Below, one piece after another: positions 15,517 through 23,105 of a stretch of 38,661 nt of DNA. The stretch is taken from contig JAPUGV010000097.1 in NCBI GenBank assembly GCA_027298025.1, positions 1 to 38,661 on the forward strand, read 5' to 3'. The position numbers and the translations under genes were made by a program. The notes beneath the pieces are model-generated. The model saw nothing but the letters and a program-made list of their open reading frames with translations. It had not been told where the DNA came from and ran no database searches. The DNA comes from Chloroflexota bacterium (GTDB lineage: Bacteria > Chloroflexota > Anaerolineae > Anaerolineales > E44-bin32). The number at the start of each line of letters is the position of its first letter. The first letter of the stretch is position 1.

Positions 15517-17403
15517 ATGAAGCGGACTACCAAAGCGCTAAATGACATCACCACCGAGACCACCCAACTCGGTCAGCTAGAGCCTGGGGTCACCTTGCAA
15601 GAGCGGTACCTCGTGCTTGCGCTGCATGGCGCGGGTGGCATGAGTTCCGTTTATCGGGCTCGCGATCTGCATTTCCCCAACGTCACAAAAACGGTGGCCG
15701 TAAAAGAGATGATCAACATGGCCACCGATCCTGCCATGCACGAAATGATCGTGCGCAATTTCGAGCGAGAGGCAGACTTGTTGGCCACTCTTTCGCATCC
15801 CGCGATTCCCAGAATCTACGACTACTTCACTCATGAAAGCAGCTCCTACCTGGTCATGGAGTTCATTGACGGTCAGGATCTGGAGGCTGTGTTAAGAGAT
15901 TCGGAGGAATTCCTGGCCGAAGACCAGGTCGTGAAGTGGGCTATTGAGCTGTGCGATGTGCTGAACTACTTGCACCATCACAAGCCGCAGCCGGTGATCT
16001 TTCGCGATGTGAAGCCTTCTAACATCATGGTTGATGGCTACGGCAGCATCCGGTTGATCGACTTCGGTATTGCGCGGATTTTCCAGCCGGGTCAAAAGGG
16101 CACCATGATCGGCACGGACGGTTACGCTCCTCCCGAGCAATACCGAGGCGAGGCCTCTCCCCCCGGCGACATGTATGCCCTGGGCGCCACGCTCCACCAT
16201 CTGCTGACGCGACGAGATCCGCGCGCCGAGCCGCCTTTCTCATTCTCCGAGCGACCCATCCGAGACATTAACGATAAGGTCTCTCCGGAATTAGAGGCAA
16301 CCATCAACGCCGCGTTGTCTTACGACCCCGGGGACCGGTTCGCCACCGCAGAGGCCATGAAAGCCTCTCTGTTGTCCGTGGCAAAGGAGACCGGGATCCT
16401 GGTGTCCCCGCGCACGGCCGCTTCAGCGGGTCAGCCGAGCAACGAGGTTCAGGAGGTCTGGTCTTTCGAGTGCGAGGACGAGCTGCGAGGTTCGCCGCTC
16501 GTCATCGATGGCGTTGTCTACATTGGGTGCTACGACAACAATCTCTACGCCCTTGATGCGAAAACGGGAGAGTTCATCTGGAAATTCGCCACCGAGGGCG
16601 GCATCGCAAGTACACCAGCTTCTGACGGTGAGCTGGTCTTTGTCTCTTCCGAGGATACGCGCATGTATGCGCTCTCGGGAAAGAAAGGCACGCTCGCATG
16701 GACCTACTATGCGGGCGGCCCGATCCGATCCTCACCTGTCGTCTCTGAGGGTCACATTTTCGTCGGCGCTGACGATGCCAGATTGCACGTCGTCAACATG
16801 TTCAATGGGTCCGCCGCCTGGAAGCAAGAAGTGGCGGGCCCAATTCGCTCCACGCCATTGATCGTCGACGAGCGGGTCTACTTTGGATGTGAGAGCAGCG
16901 ACTTCTATTGCTACGATTTCCGCGGCGAGCTCAAATGGCGTTTCGGCAAGGCAAAGCGAGGCATCACCTCCTCGCCGATCCTGGTCGATGGAATGCTGTT
17001 TTTCGGGTGCATGGATTGGTCGCTCTACGCAGTGGAGGCGGAGGCTGGCTGGCAGATCTGGAAGTTCCGCATGGGCCGGCCCACCATATCTTCGCCTGTA
17101 TTCGCGGAGGGCCGTATCTACACCGGTTGCGCAGATGGCCGGATCTATGCCATCGACTCGAAGGGCGGTCGCGAGGTCTGGCACTTCCAGACCGAACACC
17201 AGGTAACTGGCTCCCCCACGATCTTTGAGGACTCGATATTTTGCGGTTCGGTGGACGGATCCATGTACTGCCTGGACATGCGCTCCGGGCGCAAGAGATG
17301 GCAATTCCAAACCGGCGGGCCGATAACCGGCACGCCGACGGTGAGCGACAATCGGATCTACTTTGGCTCCAATGACCACCGCGTCTACGCTCTCCTGACT
17401 TAG
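15517..17403 (+). CDS. Hanks-type Ser/Thr protein kinase with an eight-bladed PQQ-type beta-propeller
   Basis: This is a 628-aa protein. The kinase domain (~28-290) has G-loop GAGGMSSV (38-45), VAVKE (K63), helix-C Glu84 and HPAIPRIYDYF. The catalytic loop is FRDVKPSN (D164, N169), so Phe replaces the usual His of HRD; DFG is at 182-184 and an activation segment GTDGYAPPEQY follows. Residues ~312-628 form a propeller. I count seven full repeats of about 40 residues (xSSPxxxxGxVYxGCxDxxLYAxDxxxGxxxWxF) and a partial eighth that the N-terminal EVWSFECEDE strand can close. There is no membrane helix or signal peptide, so the propeller is cytoplasmic, unlike many PQQ-repeat kinases. It is the first gene of a six-gene operon with a PP2C partner. 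Confidence 0.93.
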   Translation: MKRTTKALNDITTETTQLGQLEPGVTLQERYLVLALHGAGGMSSVYRARDLHFPNVTKTVAVKEMINMATDPAMHEMIVRNFEREADLLATLSHPAIPRIYDYFTHESSSYLVMEFIDGQDLEAVLRDSEEFLAEDQVVKWAIELCDVLNYLHHHKPQPVIFRDVKPSNIMVDGYGSIRLIDFGIARIFQPGQKGTMIGTDGYAPPEQYRGEASPPGDMYALGATLHHLLTRRDPRAEPPFSFSERPIRDINDKVSPELEATINAALSYDPGDRFATAEAMKASLLSVAKETGILVSPRTAASAGQPSNEVQEVWSFECEDELRGSPLVIDGVVYIGCYDNNLYALDAKTGEFIWKFATEGGIASTPASDGELVFVSSEDTRMYALSGKKGTLAWTYYAGGPIRSSPVVSEGHIFVGADDARLHVVNMFNGSAAWKQEVAGPIRSTPLIVDERVYFGCESSDFYCYDFRGELKWRFGKAKRGITSSPILVDGMLFFGCMDWSLYAVEAEAGWQIWKFRMGRPTISSPVFAEGRIYTGCADGRIYAIDSKGGREVWHFQTEHQVTGSPTIFEDSIFCGSVDGSMYCLDMRSGRKRWQFQTGGPITGTPTVSDNRIYFGSNDHRVYALLT

Positions 17404-17429
17404 GCACGGAGATTGCGGCACAGAATTTC

Positions 17430-18317
17430 ATGACTTTCCTGCAACGCATATTCGGGAAGGCTCCCACGGATCTCGAGCAAACAAGCCCGGACGGCATTGA
17501 AACCGCGCCTCTGGATCCTGCGGCCATAGGTGGTGCGCCGCTGAGTAATCACACCCTTGTGGGCTCCTCCCAGTCGACCGGTGTGGAGCGTGCACATAAC
17601 GAGGACGCGCTATTTGCTTTGCTCGGCAGCTCTTCCGGGGAAGATTCGATTCCCGATTTTGGCCTGTTTGTCGTTGCGGACGGCATGGGAGGCCATCGAT
17701 CAGGTGAAGTGGCCAGTGCGCTTTCTGTGCGTTCGGTCGCCCATCGGCTAGCGGCCGATTCGCTATTGCAATTGTTTGACCTGAACGGATCCGCGGAAGG
17801 GCTCCCCTTGCAAGATGTGGTGCGCCGGGCACTCCAGGATGCGAACCAGTCTGTGGTCAGTAAGGTGCCGGGCGGGGGCACCACCCTCACCACCGCGCTT
17901 GTTCTCGGAAAGCAGATGACCATCGGTCATGTAGGCGACAGTCGCGCATATATCCTTACCCCGCACGAAGCGAAGGTCGTCACAAGGGATCACTCATTGG
18001 TCAATCGGCTGGTTGAATTAGGTCAGCTAACGGAATCCGAGGCGGCCGTCCATCCGCAGCGCAACGTACTCTATAAGGCTATCGGACAGGGAGCAAACCT
18101 CGAAGTCGATGTGGAGACTCATCCCATTCCGAAGAATGGCTTCCTCCTCATTTGTTCGGATGGCCTTTGGGGGGTTGTTCCTGACGAGGAGATCCAACGA
18201 ATAGCATGGGGGGCAGATCACCCGCAGGCGGCATGTGATGAACTTATTCGGGCAGCAAATGCCGCCGGAGGGCCGGATAACATCACTGCGGTTCTTGTCT
18301 ACTTCCCGTCAACGTAA
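17430..18317 (+). CDS. PP2C-family Ser/Thr protein phosphatase
   Basis: This 295-aa protein has all PP2C motifs: RAHNEDA (54-60), VADGMGGH (82-89), GGGTTLTTAL, the HVGDSRAYIL strand, TRDHSLVNRLVELG, CSDGLWGVV and GGPDNITAV. The acidic residues that bind the two metals are all present, so it should be active. It removes phosphate from Ser/Thr and is expected to reverse the kinase encoded 26 nt upstream. A ~40-residue N-terminal extension of low complexity precedes the domain and might be a docking or substrate segment. There is no membrane anchor. Its stop is followed by the next Shine-Dalgarno sequence within the same few bases. Confidence 0.94.
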   Translation: MTFLQRIFGKAPTDLEQTSPDGIETAPLDPAAIGGAPLSNHTLVGSSQSTGVERAHNEDALFALLGSSSGEDSIPDFGLFVVADGMGGHRSGEVASALSVRSVAHRLAADSLLQLFDLNGSAEGLPLQDVVRRALQDANQSVVSKVPGGGTTLTTALVLGKQMTIGHVGDSRAYILTPHEAKVVTRDHSLVNRLVELGQLTESEAAVHPQRNVLYKAIGQGANLEVDVETHPIPKNGFLLICSDGLWGVVPDEEIQRIAWGADHPQAACDELIRAANAAGGPDNITAVLVYFPST

Positions 18318-18328
18318 GGTAGAACCAA

Positions 18329-19813
18329 TTGACCGGAGAGCTTGATTACTACGCCATCTTAGGCGTGCCGCGCAACGCTTCCGAAGAGGATATTCGCCGC
18401 GCCTATCGCGAGGCTGCCCTCAGGCTGCATCCGGACAAAAACGAGGGTCCCGAAGCAGTGGAACTATTCCTCCAGATTAACCGCGCCTATGAACTCTTAA
18501 GCGACGCCGATCAGCGTGCGGCCTATGATCAAGAGCTCAAGGAGATCGAAGCGGAAATGATCTCCAAGGCCAGTTTTGGGGCCAAGGTGATCCAGAGCCG
18601 CAAGAAACTGCTGCAACTTGATGAACCGCAGGTCCACTACCTGCTGATCGATATCGAGCCCAGCCACGACCTCCCGGAAATACGGCCTCCCATCAACCTG
18701 GCTATCGTCATCGACCGATCCACCTCGATGCGCGGCCGGCGGCTGGACCAACTTCGCAACGCTACCCTCAAGATCATGAGTGGGCTGAACGAAGGCGATT
18801 CGACTTCGATTATCGCCTTCAGCGATCGCGCCGAACTAATCGTCTCGCCGGATCAGGCCAGAGATAGAGCAGTGGCGCGCGCCCGCCTGAGTCTTTTGCA
18901 GGCCGGAGGCGGCACGGAGATCGCGCAAGGTCTGCGCATGGGGCTTGGTGAAATCGATCGTTACTTCTCGCGGGAGGGGATCAACCATCTGATTCTGCTG
19001 ACAGATGGTCGAACCTATGGAGATGAGAACGAATGCATCCAGATGGCGGACGCTGCCGCTCTGCAGGGCATCACAATCCACGGCATAGGGATCGGCAGCG
19101 ATTGGAGCGATCGCCTCCTGGACGACTTGGCTAGCAGAACCGGTGGTGACGTCGCATTTCTCGATACTCCTGAGGCCATTGTGGGTGTGATGGAGGATAT
19201 CTTTGAGAAGCTAAGTCATACTGTAGCCAGCCGCCTCCGCTTAGAGGGTTCGGTAGCGCAGCAGGTCGACCTGCGCTCTACCTTTCGCCTGTTGCCCGAA
19301 CCCATGCCGATGGGCGATAGCCTGCCTCTAACCCTGGGGAATCTGCCCAGGGATGGCATTGTGCGTGTGTTGCTCGAGATGGTGATTCATCCCATCGGCA
19401 AGATATCGGAGCTCACCCTGGCTCACTTCACGATCGATGGGGATATACTCGGGAAGCAAGATGAGAATGTTCCACTCCCGCTCGAGGTCCTAATTCCGGT
19501 ATCGGACGAGCCAGATATGGACCCGCCCTCGGAGGAGATCACCGCCGCCCTGAGCCAGATATCTCTCTACCGGATGCAGGAGAAGGCCCGTCATGAGGCT
19601 GAGCTGGGACAATCCGCACAGGCCGCACGACGCTTGGAAAATCTGGCCACTCAACTGCTGGCGAGCGGCGAGCGAGAGCTGGCGAAGTCGGCGCTAAGCG
19701 AAGCCGACCGACTGGCACACTCGCGTCGACTTTCTAGCGAAGGCGAGAAAGTGCTCAAATACGGAACGCGCGCACTGATGATCCCCGCCCGGACGGGCGA
19801 GAGCGAATCATGA
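18329..19813 (+). CDS. J-domain / von Willebrand factor A fusion protein
   Basis: This 494-aa protein begins with a J domain (residues ~5-70) containing the HPD tripeptide (34-36) that stimulates DnaK-type ATPases. The Gly/Phe and zinc regions of true DnaJ are absent. A VWA domain follows (~122-290) with a full MIDAS metal site: DRSTS (D129, S131, S133), T196 in GGGTEI and D226 in TDG. Residues ~300-400 look like a beta-rich domain, and the C-terminus is helical with Ala/Glu/Arg-rich segments. The TTG at 18329 is used, 8 nt after AAGGT. A plausible role is a chaperone-recruiting adaptor holding a partner through the metal site. The 3' end overlaps the FHA gene (ATGA). The domain calls are firm; the role is inferred. 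Confidence 0.92.
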   Translation: MTGELDYYAILGVPRNASEEDIRRAYREAALRLHPDKNEGPEAVELFLQINRAYELLSDADQRAAYDQELKEIEAEMISKASFGAKVIQSRKKLLQLDEPQVHYLLIDIEPSHDLPEIRPPINLAIVIDRSTSMRGRRLDQLRNATLKIMSGLNEGDSTSIIAFSDRAELIVSPDQARDRAVARARLSLLQAGGGTEIAQGLRMGLGEIDRYFSREGINHLILLTDGRTYGDENECIQMADAAALQGITIHGIGIGSDWSDRLLDDLASRTGGDVAFLDTPEAIVGVMEDIFEKLSHTVASRLRLEGSVAQQVDLRSTFRLLPEPMPMGDSLPLTLGNLPRDGIVRVLLEMVIHPIGKISELTLAHFTIDGDILGKQDENVPLPLEVLIPVSDEPDMDPPSEEITAALSQISLYRMQEKARHEAELGQSAQAARRLENLATQLLASGERELAKSALSEADRLAHSRRLSSEGEKVLKYGTRALMIPARTGESES

Positions 19814-20316
19814 TTGAATGCCCCTCCTGCAAGCACTCTGAGTTTGTCGGCACGCTGTATTGCAGCGAGTGCGGCACGCGGCTGGTGCACACAGCACTCA
19901 TCGGACCCGGGGGTGGCTTTATTGAATTCGAGGGCCCAGATACGAACGATGGGCCGCCGCTTGGCCCCGGTCTAGCCGCGGGCGCCATTTTCGGCTTGCG
20001 GGTAATGAAAACTGGGGATATGGTTTCATTGGCTGGGCGAGACAATTACACGCTTGGCCGATCGGCCGGCAGCCAGGCCATCGTGCCGGATGTAGATCTC
20101 GACACTTACGGTGCTCAGGATCAAGGTATCTCGCGGCTGCACGCCGAGATTCGACTGGACGAGTCGGGCGTGCATGTTGTTGACCTGGATTCAGTAAACG
20201 GAACGCTCATCAACGGAAAACGGATCGAGCCCCAGCAGCCGCATGTGCTTAAAAACAAGGACATCGTTCAACTGGGGCACATGCAGCTTCAAGTCATTTC
20301 TCGAATTCGCGGTTAA
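19810..20316 (+). CDS. Zinc-ribbon / FHA domain protein
   Basis: This is a 168-aa protein. A small zinc ribbon at the N-terminus has two CxxC pairs (C4/C7 and C18/C21). A Gly/Pro-rich linker leads to an FHA domain (~75-165) with GRS (83-85), the phosphothreonine-binding SRLHAE (108-113), and NGTLINGKRI (130-139). FHA domains bind phosphothreonine peptides, so this is the likely reader of marks placed by the operon's kinase and removed by its PP2C. Stop/start overlap with the J-VWA gene suggests the two proteins are made together. There is no membrane segment. Target peptides are unknown. Confidence 0.92.
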   Translation: MIECPSCKHSEFVGTLYCSECGTRLVHTALIGPGGGFIEFEGPDTNDGPPLGPGLAAGAIFGLRVMKTGDMVSLAGRDNYTLGRSAGSQAIVPDVDLDTYGAQDQGISRLHAEIRLDESGVHVVDLDSVNGTLINGKRIEPQQPHVLKNKDIVQLGHMQLQVISRIRG

Positions 20317-20328
20317 ACAGGACAAACC

Positions 20329-20571
20329 ATGCCAACCACAGTCTTAATTCATCTTTCCGGCGAGGACCCCGTATTGGGAGAAATCGAGGAGATTCCCGCC
20401 CCCGGCGATACGACGGTCACCGTCAACAATCCCCGAAGGAGAGATGGCAAGGATCTCCCATACATAGACGGAAACGTCGTCACCGTTGTGTGGCCCATGC
20501 ACCGAGTCACTTTCGTGGAGATCCTCCCCACCGCCGAAGAAGAAGAACTGATCGGCTTCGTAAGAGAGTAG
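20329..20571 (+). CDS. Small conserved-looking protein of unknown function
   Basis: This is an 80-aa acidic protein starting [20 protein letters not shown], with AGGA about 7 nt before the ATG. Alternating hydrophobic residues ([29 protein letters not shown]) suggest an all-beta fold of five or six strands, with an acidic helical tail ([12 protein letters not shown]). It has no cysteines, membrane helix or signal peptide. Its stop is separated from the response-regulator ATG by a single base. I do not recognise the family. The position between a phosphopeptide reader and a transcription factor makes an accessory or anti-activator role possible but unproven. Confidence 0.7.
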   Translation: MPTTVLIHLSGEDPVLGEIEEIPAPGDTTVTVNNPRRRDGKDLPYIDGNVVTVVWPMHRVTFVEILPTAEEEELIGFVRE

Positions 20572-20572
20572 C

Positions 20573-21307
20573 ATGGAGACTTCCGGGCCTCGTCGCGTGC
20601 TCGTGGTCGACGACGAGCCCAGGATGATTCACTTCATCCGTCTCAACTTAGAGCACGACGGATATGAGGTGATCGAGGCCACCTCGGGACCTGAAGCTCT
20701 CGAAGTTATGCGGGATCGTCTGCCCGAGCTCATCCTACTAGACGTGATGATGCCGGATATGGACGGCTTCGAGACGTTGCAGCTGATTCGCGAGATATCG
20801 ACCGTTCCCGTGATCATGTTGACTGCCAAGGGCGAGGAGGAGGATCGCGTTCGTGGCCTAGAGCTCGGCGCTGACGACTACATCACTAAGCCTTTCAGTC
20901 CCCGGGAGATGGTCAGTCGAGTGCGGGCCGTCATTCGCCGCACAGAAACTCCAAGTACACCCGTTCGAGGACCTATTGAGGTCGATGATCGCCTGAAGAT
21001 CGATTTCGACCGTCGCGAAATCTACGTGGAAGGCGAGCTCGTTCAGTTGCGCCCAACCGAATTCAAGATGCTCTACCACCTGGTGCAAAACGCAGGCTGG
21101 GTGGTGCCCCACGATCAACTATTGGCGAAGGTTTGGGGTTATGAATACCGGGATGAAACGCACTACTTGCGACTGTACGTGAATTACTTACGGAAGAAGC
21201 TGGAGGCGGATCCGTCGGATCCCAAGTACATTCTCACGGAACGAGGTGTCGGCTATCGCTTCGTTGATTACAAGCGGGAGCGCGAACGAGAGGCCAAGCG
21301 TTCTTAG
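20573..21307 (+). CDS. OmpR/PhoB-type response regulator
   Basis: This is a 244-aa two-domain transcription factor. The receiver domain has D13-D14, phospho-acceptor D57 ([11 protein letters not shown]), T84 and K106 (YITKPF). A C-terminal winged helix (~140-235) has [12 protein letters not shown], the recognition-helix region [15 protein letters not shown] and the wing TERGVGYRF. It should bind direct-repeat DNA as a dimer when phosphorylated. No histidine kinase gene is adjacent; the nearest is at 29411. Its place as last gene of a Ser/Thr kinase operon suggests cross-talk between the two types of phosphorylation, which is inference. The TAG stop abuts the stop of the convergent DUF971 gene with no base between. 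Confidence 0.95.
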   Translation: METSGPRRVLVVDDEPRMIHFIRLNLEHDGYEVIEATSGPEALEVMRDRLPELILLDVMMPDMDGFETLQLIREISTVPVIMLTAKGEEEDRVRGLELGADDYITKPFSPREMVSRVRAVIRRTETPSTPVRGPIEVDDRLKIDFDRREIYVEGELVQLRPTEFKMLYHLVQNAGWVVPHDQLLAKVWGYEYRDETHYLRLYVNYLRKKLEADPSDPKYILTERGVGYRFVDYKREREREAKRS

Positions 21308-21640
21308 TTACGGCGCCTTCGCGCTGGGGCTAAGCTCTCTGAGATATTCCCAGGTGTAGATCCCGTAGCGGTGCCCGTCCTTCCATACTAGCTGAAGCGC
21401 GTAATTTCCAACCCCTTCCATACGATCCAATTCCGTCGACCCTGTGGTCGCAAGCGGGATCTCCAGCATTTCCGGGCTTCCGCGCTTTCCCATCTGCTCA
21501 TGGCCTCCCCGACACTCCGCGCAAGGACAGGCTGCTCGCAATCCGGCCAGCGGATACTCGCTGTGGTGCCCATCCTCCCAGTCAATAATCAGCAGCCCCT
21601 TCGAGCGGGAGGCGGATATCTTCTTAGGACGCAGGGTCAC
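21308..21640 (-). CDS. DUF971 (GBBH-like N-terminal) domain protein
   Basis: This 110-aa single domain carries the DUF971 pattern: LLIIDWEDGHHSEYPLAGLRAACPCAECRGGHEQ, with the Cys-rich loop CPCAEC, then YALQLVWKDGHRYGIYTWEYLREL. In eukaryotes the same domain forms the N-terminus of gamma-butyrobetaine hydroxylase. Stand-alone bacterial versions are often linked to iron-sulfur or Mrp proteins, and their function is not settled. The GTG at 21640 overlaps the SH3 gene stop as GTGA. It is the last gene of the three-gene minus-strand operon and converges on the response regulator. Confidence 0.85.
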   Translation of the reverse strand: MTLRPKKISASRSKGLLIIDWEDGHHSEYPLAGLRAACPCAECRGGHEQMGKRGSPEMLEIPLATTGSTELDRMEGVGNYALQLVWKDGHRYGIYTWEYLRELSPSAKAP

Positions 21641-22107
21641 GGGGCACTCTCAAGAGAACGCAAGAACGGGTCCGCGGCCCACCCCTGCTTGCTTGGATCG
21701 AATGGGTTGGCAAGCCGCCACCAGGTATAGCCATCGGATTCTCTCGGACCTTCGACCACCTCAAACACCTCGCTCTCCAAGCCCAGCATTAGGACATCTG
21801 CCGCCAGGCTGGGATTTTCCCGGATGCGTAGGCCTTCCCCCTCTGTACCGAAAACCTCCACCAGCTCGCCGGTCGCGAACTGCTTCGGAGCGCCGGGTGG
21901 GGGGGTATGTATCAGCGTCGGCAGCAAGGGAGCAGTCGGGGTGAAAATCACTGGCGGGGTCGCTGTTGGAAGCGGAATGACTGTCAATACCGGAGATAGA
22001 GCGCCGAGCCGCGACGTACCGCGCAGGCGAGCGAGAGTTAGGAACGCGACGGTAAGTAGCAGACCGACCATCGCACCTCCAAAGACCCAGAGTCTTCCGC
22101 GCTTCAA
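21637..22107 (-). CDS. Membrane-anchored SH3-domain protein
   Basis: This is a 156-aa protein. A single membrane helix (WVFGGAMVGLLLTVAFLTLA, residues ~7-26) is followed by a long Thr/Pro linker (PLPTATPPVIFTPTAPLLP, TPPPG). A bacterial SH3-type domain (~78-156) follows, with GLRIRENPSLAADVLMLGLE and YTWWRLANP. Such domains usually bind peptidoglycan or wall peptides outside the cell. The start is TTG at 22107, overlapping the lipid kinase stop as TTGA. With a lipid kinase upstream, an envelope role is likely; no enzymatic domain is present. Confidence 0.8.
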   Translation of the reverse strand: MKRGRLWVFGGAMVGLLLTVAFLTLARLRGTSRLGALSPVLTVIPLPTATPPVIFTPTAPLLPTLIHTPPPGAPKQFATGELVEVFGTEGEGLRIRENPSLAADVLMLGLESEVFEVVEGPRESDGYTWWRLANPFDPSKQGWAADPFLRSLESAP

Positions 22108-23027
22108 CCCGCCTCGGGTTCGGGCATCAGTACATTAAGCGAGCTTGGCAGCGTTTGAAACCGGAGCGGCGATTTCAGGACTTCCGGTTCCCCGTCAAAG
22201 TGCATGTGGATTTCCGACTCGGCTTCAAAAACAGCCTCTTCCGCCTGAAAGTGAACGACATCCGGCGCATCCACATGCGCTCCCAACAAAATCTGGACCA
22301 CACGCGTCACCGCGTCCTTCAAGGAACGACCTCCAATCAACCAGAAGTCGAGCTTGCCGTCGTCGAACTTGGCATCAGGGCTGAGTTCAACCAAACCGCC
22401 CGCATACTTGCGGATGTTGCTCGCGATGGCAACCAGATAGCGATCTTCCCACACTTGATCGCCCGCCTTGACCCTTAGCTCCACGCCCTCCCAGCCGATC
22501 GAGGTCCATAGCGCGAGTAATCCGTAATGAATGGCTCCAAAGGCTTTCTCCCACCGCTGCCGGGGTTCGATGCTGCCCACGATCTCCGCATCCAGCCCAA
22601 TTCCAGCCCAGAGTAGGAATTCCTGGCCGTTTGCTGTCCCCATGTCGACCTTGTGGATTTCACCGCGTGCCAAGCGACCGGCGGCCTTCTCCAAAGCGAA
22701 GAGGTGAATCCAATCCAGCTGTTCGATGCCGATTTCTTTGGCCCATACATTGGCGGTTCCCGAGGGCAGTACTCCCAGCGCCACATTGGTTCCGGAGAGT
22801 GCAGACGCCACCCGACCCACCGAGCCATCGCCGCCCGCCACGAAGACTGCTTGGCAGCCGGCCTCCACAGCTCCCAGGGCCAGTTCGCCCAGATGCACTC
22901 CATGCTGGGCCTCCCGGACTTCGACCTTCCACCCCGCCTTGTCGAGCACCCCCACAGCTCGACTAAGCAGCCATCCGGCCGGAAACCGCCCTGCCGCGGG
23001 GTTATAGATGAGCCATGCGGACCGCAT
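22104..23027 (-). CDS. Diacylglycerol/sphingosine kinase-family lipid kinase (YegS/DagK-like)
   Basis: This is a 307-aa protein. The N-terminus IYNPAAGRF is the standard family opening. The nucleotide-binding motif GGDGSV (65-70) and PSGTANVWA (87-95) are intact, and the C-terminal beta-sandwich domain includes DDGKLDFWLIGG and HFDGEP. Members phosphorylate diacylglycerol or related lipids at the inner face of the membrane, recycling lipid head-group precursors or making signalling lipids; the true substrate here is unknown. It is the first gene of an operon with SH3 and DUF971 proteins and is divergent from a Ser/Thr kinase gene. Confidence 0.9.
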   Translation of the reverse strand: MRSAWLIYNPAAGRFPAGWLLSRAVGVLDKAGWKVEVREAQHGVHLGELALGAVEAGCQAVFVAGGDGSVGRVASALSGTNVALGVLPSGTANVWAKEIGIEQLDWIHLFALEKAAGRLARGEIHKVDMGTANGQEFLLWAGIGLDAEIVGSIEPRQRWEKAFGAIHYGLLALWTSIGWEGVELRVKAGDQVWEDRYLVAIASNIRKYAGGLVELSPDAKFDDGKLDFWLIGGRSLKDAVTRVVQILLGAHVDAPDVVHFQAEEAVFEAESEIHMHFDGEPEVLKSPLRFQTLPSSLNVLMPEPEAG

Positions 23028-23058
23028 AACGAGAATGGGAGCCTCAAAAGGGTGTCAC

Positions 23059-23088
23059 ATTATAGCCTAGCCACCCTCTGGCCGTCAG
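23059..23088 (-). promoter_or_regulatory. Promoter for the lipid kinase operon
   Basis: On the minus strand, CTGACG (23088-23083), an 18-nt spacer and a perfect TATAAT (23064-23059) precede the lipid kinase ATG (23027). This leaves a leader of about 25 nt. A GAGG lies in the leader but is rather far from the start. Confidence 0.55.
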
Positions 23089-23094
23089 TATAGA
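23089..23094 (+). promoter_or_regulatory. Possible -10 element for the membrane Ser/Thr kinase gene
   Basis: TATAGA ends 11 nt before the ATG at 23106, in the same pattern as other near-leaderless starts in this window. The leader would be only about 5 nt, and there is no Shine-Dalgarno sequence. No clear -35 box is visible. Confidence 0.35.
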
Positions 23095-23105
23095 ATTCGC
23101 TCGGC

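Noticed and set aside
16732-17421. Minus-strand frame of 229 codons opposite the PQQ propeller
   Set aside because: Repeats in the real gene keep the opposite frame open; composition is not protein-like.
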